In this document: positions 1 to 11,180 of the stretch, piece after piece
How the letters are laid out: every line of letters begins with the position of its first letter
How positions within the stretch are numbered: the stretch's first letter is position 1
Assembly: GCA_958510875.1 (NCBI GenBank)
Contig: OY294067.1
Span: 236,758,361-236,822,360, forward strand
Source: Endomychus coccineus
Taxonomy: Eukaryota; Arthropoda; Insecta; Coleoptera; Endomychidae
DNA: 64,000 bases
Direction: 5' to 3'
Made by a program: the position numbers and the translations under genes
Notes under the pieces: model-generated
What the model was told of the DNA's origin: nothing
Database searches by the model: none
What the model saw: only the letters and a program-made list of their open reading frames with translations

Positions 1-351
1 TCTAGATAATATTAGACTAGATGGTGGCTCCTCCTGGTAGGCAGGGGTCGCCATACAAATGAACCACACGAATAGAAGTATAAGTATTCTCATTCAATTA
101 TACCTAATTAAAACAAAAATCTAATATTGCAGAGCATCGCGACGCGAGGTACCTATAGGTTCCAAAATGCATCATATATTCGAAGGGTAGGTAAGTATTA
201 ACTTCAAACGCATAGAATCTGCAACCGAAGTCATGATATCCAGCTCAGTAGTTCACTTTAGGCAGATCGAGAACATGCCACAACCTCGATCCTTATTTTT
301 CAAGAAGATGTCCATGCATCGTTATTGAGATTGTGCTGAACTGATGAACAC

Positions 352-415
<64 letters not shown>

Positions 416-679
416 CCCTGAGGCACTGTCCGCACCAAAAGACTCGTGAGGTGTGAAAAGATAGCAACTAAGTAGTTCAGGAATCGACCGAATTGCGGAA
501 AGCAATTGGGATAAGAGTTTTATTTTCTTATCTAACTCCTATATCTGTGGAATCGGTATAACAGCGGTATTATTGTAGTTTTAAATTATTTTTATTGTTG
601 AAACTTTCATTTCAATTTTTGAAAAATAAGGTACAAAACTATGTTATCACATTCTCAAATGTACCTTTGAAGTTCTCAA
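1..679. other. Non-coding flank with GA microsatellite
   Basis: No gene is supported here. The only structure is the long GA microsatellite listed separately. A minus-strand open frame crosses it only because (CT)n reads as Leu-Ser repeats. The LINE reverse-transcriptase relic begins near 680. Confidence 0.6.
355..413. repeat. (GA)n microsatellite
   Basis: An uninterrupted GA dinucleotide run of about 59 bases. Its length without interruption suggests it is polymorphic. Confidence 0.97.
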
Positions 680-1126
680 ATAGACTTAGCGAAGGCTTTT
701 GACTCGGTGAATCATGAGAAACTACTAAACAAATTAGACTCCATCGGCATAAGAGGAAATATTAATAAATTATTTCAAAAATTTTTAATTGGTAGAGTAC
801 AACAGGTTAAAATTGGTAATACGACGAAAGAGAAGTAAGTTTCGGAGTCCCTCAAGATACAGTATTGGAACCTATACTGTTCAGTATTTATATGAATGAT
901 TTACTCCTATTAGACTCTCTTGGTAATATTATCTCATTTACCGACGATACAGCGATATTTCATAAAGGACCCTCATGGAAAGAACTAAAGAAGGTGGAGC
1001 AAGATTTGAAAATTATAGAAAAATTGGTTTGACACCAACATATTAACTTTAAATTTAGATAAGACTAAAATATTCACCTTTGCCCTTTATGAAAATTCAT
1101 TACCATATTTTGAAGAGATTAATATC
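680..1126 (+). pseudogene. LINE reverse transcriptase relic, 5' part (split by BEL/Pao insertion)
   Basis: Conceptual translation gives the reverse-transcriptase block A motif DLAKAFDSVNHEKLL at about 682-726. After a frame change near 835 it gives VPQDTVLEPILFSIYMNDL and then FTDDTAIF near 937-960, where the usual catalytic YADD is FTDD. The fragment starts abruptly inside the RT domain, so it is 5' truncated, and it carries a frameshift and stop codons. Reading ceases at 1126, where the BEL/Pao LTR begins, and the same LINE resumes after 7520. The motifs resemble those of the better preserved LINE at 45.7-49.9 kb, so both probably belong to one broad clade. Dead element. Confidence 0.85.
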
Positions 1127-1476
1127 TGGTTTTAAATATTGTTAGTTAGTTCATTGTATTTGTTTATTATTAAGTATGTATAATTTAAAGTAAGTGATAG
1201 TTCCTATTCTTGTTTAAGTTAGTTATAAGTTATGGCTCATGCCCCTCCATTATTACCACTCTCAACCCGGATTTACCCTCTTGTCGAGGAACCAGGTAGA
1301 AAATGTGTAGTTAAGAAAAGATGTAGCAGCCTGCTAGTACAGTTTTTAAAACCTCTTGAAAGAGTCCAAAATTATCTATTTAAATAAATGTTATTGTTTG
1401 AAAACAGTTTTAATTAATCCAGAAAAGACCCATGAAAATACAGTCCACTCGATCGATTGATGGTGAAAACGAAACA
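1127..1476 (+). repeat. 5' LTR of BEL/Pao element
   Basis: A 350-bp repeat matching the copy at 7166-7515 with no difference seen by eye. A TATA-like TATAATTTAAAG lies near 1179-1190 and an AATAAA polyadenylation signal at 1383-1388, consistent with the promoter and polyadenylation roles of an LTR. Confidence 0.93.
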
Positions 1477-1477
1477 T

Positions 1478-1501
1478 TGGTCCTACGATACCGGATGCGA
1501 A
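1478..1501 (+). promoter_or_regulatory. Primer-binding site, possibly tRNA-Tyr
   Basis: One base after the 5' LTR the sequence begins TGGTCCTACGA, the expected start of a site complementary to a tRNA 3' CCA end. It most resembles the complement of eukaryotic tRNA-Tyr (TGGTCCTTCGA...), with similarity reaching towards the T-loop (GCGAA). There are about three substitutions and one extra base over 24 positions, so the tRNA assignment is tentative while the position is right. Confidence 0.45.
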
Positions 1502-1917
1502 AATAATTAAGATTTCCTGCCACGTGATGATGTTTGATGTTTGAATGCAGTTGGCGACGATTATTTTCTGATATAAATGTGAGTTCCTTTGTTATCCTTT
1601 AGATTTGTGTATGTATTCAATTTGTTTAAAAGGGTTTACAGATTCTTCAGGTTAAGATTGTTTCTCGATGCTTTATTATTACATGATTAATATAATATGA
1701 TTTATTAATGCTTCTGGATTTACTTAAATAGTTTATAGATGATAAATTGATATATAGAGGCTGATTAGATTGATGATATAGATTTGAATAATGATTCACA
1801 GATACGTTTGTTTATAAAGTTTATTACTTTAATTTAAGATTTGATTATAAGATTAACAGTTTTTCTGTTGATTATTTAAAATTGAGATTTGTAGTAAATC
1901 AATTACGTTTAATCAAA

Positions 1918-4900
1918 ATGGATGCCTTGATTAGGAAAAGGGGTTGCATTAAAAGCAAACTAACCACTCTTTCAAAATCAGTAGATTTATTATATGATCA
2001 GATAAAAGTTGATAGAAATCAAGATATTGAAAAGATTACGATGTTAGAATTGAAAATTGAGAGACTAAAACATATTATTGTTGAATTCGATCAAGTTCAA
2101 AATGAAATCGAAAATGAGTGCGATGAGCAATTATTGAATGAACAGTTAGAAGAGAGGGAGTCATTTTGTGATAAATATGAAACTATTTTGGCGAGAACAG
2201 CATGTTTATTAAAAAGTAGATCTGATTCTGATCTAGCGCCACCTTCTCAAGCTGCTCAATCAAAAAAGCTACCTATTAAATTACCTGTTATAGACTTGCC
2301 ACATTTTGATGGCTCGTATGAAGGATGGTTAAATTTCAAAGATATATATCAGTCCTTAATTCACGAAAATGTAGAAATTAACGATATACAAAAATTTCAT
2401 TATTTACGAGCAAGTCTTAATCCCTCAGCTTTCAAAATTATAGGGTCTGTTGAATTATCAGCAAGTAATTATGAAGTAGCTTGGAGTATGTTATGCAATA
2501 GATTTGATAAAAAGATGTTATTAGTGTCTACACATATCCAAGGATTGTTTGAGATACCATTGATTAGAAAGGATTCATTTGTAGAGTTGCGAGAATTGAT
2601 AGATACTTTGTTCAAACATTTGGGTGCATTGAATAATCTGAATGTAGATACTAAAAATTGGGATTTGTTGTTAATATATATTGTCAATTCAAAACTAGAT
2701 AAAACTACCCAGTCCGAATGGGAAAAGATGAAAAAGAATGAATTTCCCACATTAAATGAATTTACTACGTTTATATCAGATAGAGCTGATACAATTGAAT
2801 CAATAGCTTATAACGTTAATAAAGATATTAGTAAATTCAAAGGTCATGCAGATGTTAAACAAAAATCAACTAAAAGTTTTCTTAGTAATCAGAGTAGTTC
2901 AAATAAGATAATTAAATGCAACTTTTGTAGCAAGACAGGTCATAAAATTTATACTTGCAAGATGTTCATTGATTTAGATGTTTCCGAACGCGTGAAACGT
3001 ATTAATGATTTGAAATTGTGCCACAATTGTTTATGTAAAGACCATAGTGCAAATTCGTGCAAGTCAAAACCTTGTTTTTCATGCAACCAAAAGCATAGTA
3101 GATTACTACACACAGATGTTGAGACAAGGGTCGCATTTACAAGCACACTCAAATCTCATGTCCTTTTACCTACTGCGAAGGTTTTCGTTGTTGATTTTTA
3201 TGGCAATAAACACGTTTGTTATGCTGTATTAGATTCTGGTTCCCAGTCTAATTTTGTTACACAAAATCTCGTTTCGAAACTGAATTTACATCAAACAAAC
3301 ATAGATATTTCAGTTTCAGGTATCGGTTCAGGAATTACTATTGATAAAAAATGTATCGTAAATGCACAATCTATGATTAATGATTTCTGTTTGAATTTGG
3401 ATTGCTTAGTTTTACCCAAAATTACTGACTATTTACCTAGCCAGTATTTAGATATTTCAAGTTTAAAAATGCCGACAAACATTATGTTGGCGAATCCTGA
3501 ATTTTATGAGCCCAATAATATAGATTTGTTGATAGGGGTCTCGACCTTTTGGGACGCTTTAAAATCTCACAAAATAGTTCTAGGTAAAGGTTTAGTTCTA
3601 CAACAAACCATATTCGGTTATATTGTTGGCGGCAATTTGCCAGATGTCTCTACAGATTCGAAAGAAACCAAATGTTTATTATCGGTAGATTTCGTAAACT
3701 TAAATCAATCATTACAAAAATTCTGGATGGTTGAACAGATTGATGAGAAATGTAAATTATCTAATGATGATCTGAAATGTGAAAACATATTTAAGGAGAC
3801 ATTCTCGCGAGATCTAAACGGTAGATTTATTGTTAAAATACCGTTAAAACATGACGTTACTAGTTTAGGGAATTCAAAAGAATTAGCTGTAAAAAAGCTA
3901 ATGTCTCTTGAAAGAAAGTTTGAAAAGTTTCCACATTTTGAAATAGATTATAAGGATTTTATGCGTGAGTATTTGGAAATGGGACATATGAGTTTAATTA
4001 ATGACGATGTTGATAAAAAAATATCATATTTTATGCCCCATCATTTAGTTATGAAAGAAGATAGCCTCACAACCCGCGCTAGAGTTGTATTCAACGGTTC
4101 AGCTCCGACATCAAATGGAGTTTCATTAAATGACATTCAATATGTAGGTCCCCAAATTTTGAGTAGTTTATTTAATATATTGATCAAATTTAGACAATTT
4201 CCGTACGTAGTTTCATCGGACATAACGAAAATGTACCGTCAAGTCTTAATTGATCGTGAGGACAGGTGTCTTCAGAGAATTGTTTGGAGATTCGATAAAT
4301 CGGAAAACATTAAAGTATTCGAACTAAATACGGTTACCTATGGCACCGCGAGTGCACCTTACCTAGCAATGAGGTGTTTACACCAACTTGCCAATGAATT
4401 TAGAGATGAATTTCCTGTTGCAAGTCAAATGATATTAGAGAATTTCTATGTAGATGATTTGATAGCTGGATTTTCAGATGAAAGGGATGCAATTGAAATT
4501 TGTAATCAGATTTCTTATATTTTGGGTACGGGATGTTTTGTTTTAAATAAATGGCGGTCTAATAGTGCACACATTTTAAACAATTTTCAATCAATTAATA
4601 AAACCACAGAAACTCTTAAAATATGTGACAAAGATACAAAATGTTTAGGTATACAATGGTGTTGTACAAACGATCACTTATCATTTAAATTCACTGATGA
4701 TGAACAGATTACAGAAAAATGCTCAAAACGAAGTATATTGTCACAAATTTCGAAGTTATATGATCCGTTAGGTTTATTATCACCTTGTATAATAATTTCT
4801 AAAAGGTTAATTCAAAGATTATGGTCGTTAAAACTTGATTGGGATGATGAACTTCCCGATAATTTAATTAGGAAATGGCATTTATTTTACAAGGAATTGA

Positions 4901-7011
4901 TAATTTTAAATACCTTAAATATTCCTAGATTTGTCATGATCGAAAAACCAGCAAAAGTTCAATTATTTGGTTTTTCAGATGCTAGCCAACGGTCTTATGG
5001 AGCAGTAGTTTATATGAGATCAATCAATGAAAATAATGAGATAAAAGTATCTTTACTTTGTTCAAAGTCAAAAGTAGCTCCATTGAAATCGTTGACTATG
5101 CCGGGTTTAGAATTGTTAGCTGCATTGATGCTATCCCGATTAATGAAAGTCTTATCGGAATGCGTAATGTATGAATTCGATTGTTATCTATGGACAGATT
5201 CATTGATTGTCCTTCATTGGATTCATACAGAAACGTATAAATTGCAAACTTTCGTATGTACACGTGTGACGGAAATTCAAGAATTAACAGCAAATTACAG
5301 TTGGCAGTATGTTGAAACTAAACAGAATCCTGCGGATATTGTTTCACGAGGTAACTACCCAACTGAATTGATGAAAAATGAACTATGGTGGTCCGGTCCA
5401 TCATGGCTTTACGATTTCAATGTCTCTAGTTTTAATTTCAAGTTTACTCCTACTATAAAAAGAGATTTGCCAGAATTAAAAAAAACTAATTGCGAGATAG
5501 TTTTACATACAATAAGTCAAAACTGGCAAATATTTGATAAATTTTCTAATTTAACTCGATTACAAAGAGTTATTGCTTATTGTAAAAGATTCCATAACAA
5601 TAGTAATTCGAAAATACGTGGTACCAATCGCGTTAATGGTAGATTAACGTTAATCGAATTAGATGATGCCCTTAAATGTTTGATTAAAATGGCTCAGATG
5701 CAAAGTTTTAGTAAAGAATTCAATTATTTGACAACAGGAAATGTCAAAGCGATCAAAAATAAGTTTAATGGTTTAGCTGCTTTCATTGATAATTATGGAA
5801 TAATAAGAGTCGGTGGTAGACTCAAACATTCCGATTTACAGTATAATTCTAAACATCCTATAATTCTAGATTCAAAACATATGTTAACTAAATTAATATT
5901 TCAATCTGAGCATATTAGACTACTCCATGCTAGTCCACAATTATTGCTAAATAGTGTCCGTCAAAATTATTGGCCTTTAAAAGGAATTTATTTGGCTAAA
6001 GAAACTGTTAGAAAATGTTTAACATGTTTTAGGTTCAATCCTAAACCAATGTCTGTGACCATGGCTGATTTGCCACATAATCGTGTTGCTAATTTAATAC
6101 CCTTTCAATGTACAGGTCTTGATTATGCAGGACCCTTTTCCGTAAAGGACCGCAAGATCAGAGGTTATAAAGTAACTAAAGCTTACATTTGTTTATTTGT
6201 TTGTTTAAGCACTAAGGCTATACATATTGAGTTAATTTCTGATTTGTCAACCGATGCATTTATAGCATGCTTGAGAAGGTTCTCGTCAAGAAGAGGATTT
6301 CCAAGCGACTTGTATTCGGATAACGCCACAAATTTTGTAGGTGCGAATAATAGTTTGAATGATATGTATTCATTTCTGAAATCAAACAATGATCTTATAT
6401 GTGATTATACTGATCAAAATAGATCTAAATGGCATTTTATTCCTCCAAATTCACCGCATTTTGGAGGTATTTGGGAAGCCAATGTGAAAAGTCTAAAGAG
6501 GCATTTATACAAAGTAATCGGCGAAACAATCTTAACATATGAGGAGTTTATTACTGTGTTGACGCAGATTGAAGGCATACTTAATTCTAGACCCCTTTCT
6601 CCTCTTTCCGCCGACCCCAATGATCTAAATCCGCTAACCCCCTCTCACTTTCTAATTGGCAAATTACTGACATTACCACCAGATCCAGATGTTCATCATA
6701 TAACAATTAATAAGTTATCTCGATACCAACTTCTTCAACAATTGCAACAAAGTTTCTGGAAACGTTGGTCACGTGATTACCTGACTTCATTACAACAGCG
6801 TAAGAAATGGAATGCAGATACTGATGTTATATCAATTGGTGCAATGGTTATTGTTAAGGTGGACAATTTACCACCATCCCAATGGGTATTGGGAAGGATT
6901 ATAAAACTACACCCCGGAAGTGATGGAAAAACTCGTGTTGTGAGTGTTAAGACCAATAAAGGTGTTTATAAACGGCCGGTTGTAAAGGTGTGTCCACTCC
7001 CTATTACCTAA
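1918..7011 (+). CDS. BEL/Pao Gag-Pol polyprotein, intact
   Basis: The frame is open from 1882, but 1882 is TTG. The first ATG is at 1918 in a good context (AAAATGG), giving 1697 residues. Visible domains in order: N-terminal coiled-coil-like region; DUF1759 Gag-type region (PHFDGSYEGWLNF); CX2CX4HX4C zinc knuckle at about 2920-2962 plus a Cys-rich segment; DUF1758 aspartic protease with LDSGSQSNF near 3230; reverse transcriptase with SSDITKMYRQ and YVDD near 4447; Pao/A17 segment LYDPLGLLSP; RNase H with FSDAS, WTDS and NPADIVSRG; integrase HHCC finger; integrase core with LDYAGPF, SDNATNF and an E in FGGIWEANVK; C-terminal DUF5641. No stop, frameshift or lost catalytic residue was seen. The product would make capsid-like particles, copy element RNA and integrate cDNA. 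Confidence 0.95.
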   Translation: MDALIRKRGCIKSKLTTLSKSVDLLYDQIKVDRNQDIEKITMLELKIERLKHIIVEFDQVQNEIENECDEQLLNEQLEERESFCDKYETILARTACLLKSRSDSDLAPPSQAAQSKKLPIKLPVIDLPHFDGSYEGWLNFKDIYQSLIHENVEINDIQKFHYLRASLNPSAFKIIGSVELSASNYEVAWSMLCNRFDKKMLLVSTHIQGLFEIPLIRKDSFVELRELIDTLFKHLGALNNLNVDTKNWDLLLIYIVNSKLDKTTQSEWEKMKKNEFPTLNEFTTFISDRADTIESIAYNVNKDISKFKGHADVKQKSTKSFLSNQSSSNKIIKCNFCSKTGHKIYTCKMFIDLDVSERVKRINDLKLCHNCLCKDHSANSCKSKPCFSCNQKHSRLLHTDVETRVAFTSTLKSHVLLPTAKVFVVDFYGNKHVCYAVLDSGSQSNFVTQNLVSKLNLHQTNIDISVSGIGSGITIDKKCIVNAQSMINDFCLNLDCLVLPKITDYLPSQYLDISSLKMPTNIMLANPEFYEPNNIDLLIGVSTFWDALKSHKIVLGKGLVLQQTIFGYIVGGNLPDVSTDSKETKCLLSVDFVNLNQSLQKFWMVEQIDEKCKLSNDDLKCENIFKETFSRDLNGRFIVKIPLKHDVTSLGNSKELAVKKLMSLERKFEKFPHFEIDYKDFMREYLEMGHMSLINDDVDKKISYFMPHHLVMKEDSLTTRARVVFNGSAPTSNGVSLNDIQYVGPQILSSLFNILIKFRQFPYVVSSDITKMYRQVLIDREDRCLQRIVWRFDKSENIKVFELNTVTYGTASAPYLAMRCLHQLANEFRDEFPVASQMILENFYVDDLIAGFSDERDAIEICNQISYILGTGCFVLNKWRSNSAHILNNFQSINKTTETLKICDKDTKCLGIQWCCTNDHLSFKFTDDEQITEKCSKRSILSQISKLYDPLGLLSPCIIISKRLIQRLWSLKLDWDDELPDNLIRKWHLFYKELIILNTLNIPRFVMIEKPAKVQLFGFSDASQRSYGAVVYMRSINENNEIKVSLLCSKSKVAPLKSLTMPGLELLAALMLSRLMKVLSECVMYEFDCYLWTDSLIVLHWIHTETYKLQTFVCTRVTEIQELTANYSWQYVETKQNPADIVSRGNYPTELMKNELWWSGPSWLYDFNVSSFNFKFTPTIKRDLPELKKTNCEIVLHTISQNWQIFDKFSNLTRLQRVIAYCKRFHNNSNSKIRGTNRVNGRLTLIELDDALKCLIKMAQMQSFSKEFNYLTTGNVKAIKNKFNGLAAFIDNYGIIRVGGRLKHSDLQYNSKHPIILDSKHMLTKLIFQSEHIRLLHASPQLLLNSVRQNYWPLKGIYLAKETVRKCLTCFRFNPKPMSVTMADLPHNRVANLIPFQCTGLDYAGPFSVKDRKIRGYKVTKAYICLFVCLSTKAIHIELISDLSTDAFIACLRRFSSRRGFPSDLYSDNATNFVGANNSLNDMYSFLKSNNDLICDYTDQNRSKWHFIPPNSPHFGGIWEANVKSLKRHLYKVIGETILTYEEFITVLTQIEGILNSRPLSPLSADPNDLNPLTPSHFLIGKLLTLPPDPDVHHITINKLSRYQLLQQLQQSFWKRWSRDYLTSLQQRKKWNADTDVISIGAMVIVKVDNLPPSQWVLGRIIKLHPGSDGKTRVVSVKTNKGVYKRPVVKVCPLPIT

Positions 7012-7165
7012 AAAAACAAACATTTTTTGTTAATAGATGAACTCTCAATAGTTTTGAAGATTTCTAATTCAAATAGTTAAGTTAATTTTTCCATGTTTTA
7101 TATTTTATATTTCTATCTGATGGTACTGGTTGTTGAAGACCTGAGGTCTGCCAAGGTGGCCGGTA
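7012..7165 (+). promoter_or_regulatory. BEL/Pao 3' untranslated region and plus-strand priming segment
   Basis: A short non-coding stretch between the polyprotein stop and the 3' LTR. Its end (about 7152-7165) contains AAGGTGGCCGGTA directly before the LTR TGG. A polypurine-tract-like primer is expected at this position; the match is positional and only partly purine-rich. Confidence 0.55.
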
Positions 7166-7515
7166 TGGTTTTAAATATTGTTAGTTAGTTCATTGTATTT
7201 GTTTATTATTAAGTATGTATAATTTAAAGTAAGTGATAGTTCCTATTCTTGTTTAAGTTAGTTATAAGTTATGGCTCATGCCCCTCCATTATTACCACTC
7301 TCAACCCGGATTTACCCTCTTGTCGAGGAACCAGGTAGAAAATGTGTAGTTAAGAAAAGATGTAGCAGCCTGCTAGTACAGTTTTTAAAACCTCTTGAAA
7401 GAGTCCAAAATTATCTATTTAAATAAATGTTATTGTTTGAAAACAGTTTTAATTAATCCAGAAAAGACCCATGAAAATACAGTCCACTCGATCGATTGAT
7501 GGTGAAAACGAAACA
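7166..7515 (+). repeat. 3' LTR of BEL/Pao element
   Basis: A 350-bp direct repeat of 1127-1476. No substitution was found by eye. The AATAAA signal here would terminate element transcripts. Confidence 0.93.
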
Positions 7516-7520
7516 ATATC

Positions 7521-8340
7521 GATGATATAATTATTAACACAACAAAATATGTAAAATATCTTGGTATCTATATTGATCAATTTCTTAGATGGGACGTTCA
7601 TACTGATAATACGAGAAAGAAAATTTTATCAAATGAGAGAGATAGTTGGAACTAAACATTTAAAAATGATGTACCATGCATTAGTTGAATCCATAATTGG
7701 GTACGGCATAATCTGATGGGGCGGCGTTAAAAAGACAACTCGCAAGACTTTGGAAAGAGTACAAAAGCGGATTTTAAAAATTATTTATCGTAAACCGTTA
7801 CGATTCCCATCAAATGCTCTTTTCAAAATGTCCAATGTCTTGAATATCACCCAGTTATACTGTAAATCAATATACATGCACTATTATAGTTCTAAAGAAA
7901 AATTAGCTCCAATTGAGCATAATTATTCTACGAGAACGAGAACTAACATTGCTGGAAGGGTAGTTACAAATAGGTGTAAGAAAAGTATGACACAGAGAAC
8001 ATTTATATATTACGGACCACACCTTCACAATATACTCCCGCTGGAAATTAAAAATATAAATGCACTAGTCATGTTCAAAACAAAATTAAAACAATTCTTG
8101 TTGGAAAACGATACAAAAATCAAAGAGTTAGTAGATTTTAATAATTAAGGGATTTCTAATTCTACAATTTGTTAATACTATTTCATCAATAAAACATCAA
8201 TTGTTCAATAATTTCATCGTTTTATCATTGTATATTTTAACTAAATTCACATAATTTTATCTGTATAAATACAATAAAAAGTAAACATTATAACAATAAT
8301 TAAAAATGAAATAGATTTAATAAATAAAAAATAAAAATAA
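7521..8340 (+). pseudogene. LINE reverse transcriptase relic, 3' part
   Basis: This is the continuation of the relic at 680-1126 beyond the BEL/Pao insertion. It begins with INTTKYVKYLGIYIDQFLRWD (block E-like KYLGI) and, after frame changes, runs open from 7750 to 8148 with TLERVQKRILKIIYRKP and the C-terminal segment typical of APE-type LINEs (YSTRTRTN, YYGPHLHNILP, FKTKLKQFL). The nearly intact LINE at 46567-49470 has a comparable C-terminus. A stop at 8146-8148 is followed by an AT-rich 3' untranslated part ending near 8340 in TAAATAAAAAATAAAAA, which may be the element tail. Confidence 0.8.
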
Positions 8341-9560
8341 AGAGGAATTATTAAAATCCCATACACAGGATCTTAAATGATCCTAAATGGGTAATTTTGA
8401 ACGACTCACTTATATTTGGCTTCAATTGTGAACAATACTTTTAAAAATAATGTAATTAGTTTTCATTTGTTAAATGTTAAAAAACCTGATCATATCATTT
8501 ATTTGAATTTCAAATATTATGCTTGATATTTATTATTATTATTATTAGACATAGTTATTACTGGTTATTTACATTATTATTTTATTATTTATTATTATTA
8601 TATTTATAATTGTATTTCTTTCTTATAGCCAATAAATTATTATCATTATTATTATTATTATTTGTTATAAGAGAGAAATTAAATGTAACTTACGAAGGAA
8701 AAATAAGTAGCTTATTCTAACACTTTTTTTATGGTTTACTATGGGACAAAATTTCTTGTAGATTGCCTTCACCATTTGGTCGCTACAGGAGGAAAGACAT
8801 TGTGCCATACAACCCGATTCAAGAGACGACTTAATAATAAAAACTGTAACTTTTTTCTTAGGTTAATGCAGTCGTTAGGTCTCTTCTGGTTACAGATTTT
8901 TTTTATATATTTCTTTCTAGAGTTCTTTCAGTTTCGTGTGTTGTGCTACTGCTTATTCCGCAGAAGGGTTCAGGTCCCAGAAATCGACTGATACACAAAT
9001 TATCCTGTTGGAGGAAATATTTGTTGAATATGACCCCAATTGCAACATATAGATCTCGAGTACCTATTTAAGTACTCATAACTTAAGTGGTATTGAAGCG
9101 ATTGTTGACAGTTCTCATACAGGCGGTGCCAGGCGTAATCTGTCATACTTCACTAGTCGATAGATCATTGAAAAATAAGTCGATATTTGCATAATTTTAT
9201 TATTTTCAGGAATGATCTCAAATGGAGATGCAGATCTTCAAAATCCGATTTAAAAAAACTGTATTTATCGTAACTCTTTGATCCCAGCGATGTTGCAAAT
9301 TTTGTTCAAGTCATGAAATACCTATTATTTAATGCTATTCAAACATGAACCAATTTAAAAATTTTTATTTCAATAAAGAGAAAAAGATATTATTCTTGCA
9401 AAATTTTGATTAGAACAGCCGGTTTTGAAAAAATTATTTTTTTAATGGAATTTCTAAGTTCTGTTTCTCTCTTAGGAAGGGTTTCTAAAATAGTTATTTT
9501 TATATCAAGGCCGCGAAACGACTCGTTTAGCAGTCGAGAGAAAAATTATTGCCGAGGCCG
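8341..9560. other. AT-rich non-coding DNA with (TTA)n tracts
   Basis: No supported gene. Imperfect (TTA)n/(ATT)n microsatellites lie at about 8527-8547 and 8638-8663. A small inverted repeat (AGGATCTTAAATGATCCT) sits near 8368-8385. An 86-codon frame at 8731-8991 shows no recognisable motif. Confidence 0.5.
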
Positions 9561-9570
9561 CTTGCGGATT

Positions 9571-11180
9571 TGGTGAAAAAATAGGTCGTGGCGGTCACAA
9601 TAAGTGGTCCAAACATGGGCCAAAAATATTTAATAGTTTTGCTTAAAATCCAAATTTGGTCAATTTGACCCAAATTTTAAAGTGGCTCCCTCTTTTGTCA
9701 AAAAAGTCTGAGTGTACTCTACTTAGGCTCAAATTAAAGGTTATTTTATGTGATATATGTCCGTATCAACTTTTTTTTACGATTCATTCATTTATTGGCC
9801 ATTTACAGTATATGTTATCATAAAGCATTTATGTGATCCACATCAACGTTACATTTTTTGTACTATGAAATGTTAATGTTACTATAAGTATATATTATAG
9901 TAGATAAAAAAACATCACACACAAAATTTTATCTTCGAAAAATATAAAAAAAATTACTCTCTAAAAATAAATAATTACATATTATATGTTCAAAAAGCAA
10001 AGAAAATAGAATTGTTTTTTTAATTTAAATAACACATATGTATTTGTTTAATAACCTTCACCTGATGTGCACTTACGTGTATATTTTAGTTCATTATACC
10101 TTCTTTCTTTTTGATAAATTTTTTTTTTTTGAAATATTTTGCAAATAATTTTTTCTAAATAAAATACTTCAATAAGTTTATACTATACAAGAAATTAAAC
10201 ATTACACCTTACAAAAAAAATAAATATATTATAATATGCTTTAATTTTTTCTTACCTGGCATTGTCTTCAATAAAAGTTTTTCTATTATATTAATAAGAG
10301 GTGCGGTCCTAAACATTGGATGATCGTTTTCATCGAAGGGTTAATAAGGGGACCCATATACCTGTATAATAATAATGTAATATATAATATAATTTATTCA
10401 ACAAGACTATACAGCAATATGAAACAATACAAAAATCATAATAATAAATACAATATGCTTGTGAATAAATAAGAATAAGTTCATTAAATTCTTTAAGAAT
10501 TGTTTCTGAGCAATATGAGTAAGTGATATCAATTCACAGAGAAAAATAATATGGTTCCAAACACATAAATATTTAAGACATAGTTGTTTTGAACTAACAA
10601 TTGAAAGGAACCTGGCAATTTGCACCATTGGTAGAATGCAAAACACAATACAGTCGAAGCCCACGGCACCACTACTAATATAGATTTAGTTTAGATAATA
10701 ATTGTTAATTTATATATTTTCTCATGCATTGTCCTGATCTTTAATTGGGTTTTTACCTGTTTATCAGTGTAAGATTAAATTAAAAAAATAAATATATAAA
10801 TAACGTTTTTTTTCAATATTTTTCAAAAATAAAATTTTATGTATGATGTTTTATTATTCACTATAATATATACATATAGTAACATTAAAATAATAACGTA
10901 TTTCATAGTACAAAAAATGTAACGTTGATGTGGGACACATAAATGCTTATGTACTTTATATACTGTAAATGACCAAAAAATGGATGAATCGTAAAAAAAA
11001 GATGATACGGTCATATACCGCATCAAATTACATAAAATAACCTTTAATTTGAGCCTAAGTACAGTACGCTTCGACTTTTTTGACAAAAGAGGGCCAAATT
11101 TAAATTTTAAGCAAAACCGTTCAATATTTTTAGGCGATATTTGGACCACTTATTGTGACGACCTACTTTTTTTTTATCAA
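9571..11180. repeat. Diverged long inverted repeat (arms ~345-365 bp)
   Basis: The segment at about 9571-9935 recurs in inverted orientation at about 10835-11180. Shared landmarks include GTCACAATAAGTGGTCCAAA, AGGTTATTTTATGTGAT and ACATTTTTTGTACTATGAAA, each read against its reverse complement in the other arm. The arms differ at many positions and by small indels, so this is an old foldback or two opposed repeats. The ~900-bp AT-rich spacer holds no recognised gene; an 85-codon minus-strand frame at 10407-10664 is hydrophobic but unassigned. Confidence 0.75.

Larger units (their letters stand above)
1127..7515 (+). mobile_element. Complete BEL/Pao LTR retrotransposon
   Basis: This is a 6.4-kb element bounded by two 350-bp direct LTRs (1127-1476 and 7166-7515) that start TGG and end ACA, giving canonical TG...CA termini. 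A primer-binding-like site follows the 5' LTR. A single Gag-Pol frame (1918-7011) is open from end to end. A conserved segment with AAGGTGGCCGG precedes the 3' LTR. I read the two LTRs as identical, and they are exactly equal in length, which implies a recent insertion. No envelope-type frame is present, so it looks like an intracellular retrotransposon. It sits inside a dead LINE copy. Confidence 0.95.
1122..7520. repeat. 5-bp target-site duplication of the BEL/Pao element (ATATC)
   Basis: ATATC occupies 1122-1126 just before the 5' LTR and 7516-7520 just after the 3' LTR. Five base pairs is the usual size for BEL/Pao integrases. One further A could be counted on either side because the LTR ends in A. 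The duplicated pentamer lies inside the LINE relic and marks the exact insertion point. Confidence 0.9.

Noticed and set aside
293..505. Minus-strand frame rich in Ser-Leu repeats
   Set aside because: It is a translation of the (GA)n microsatellite.
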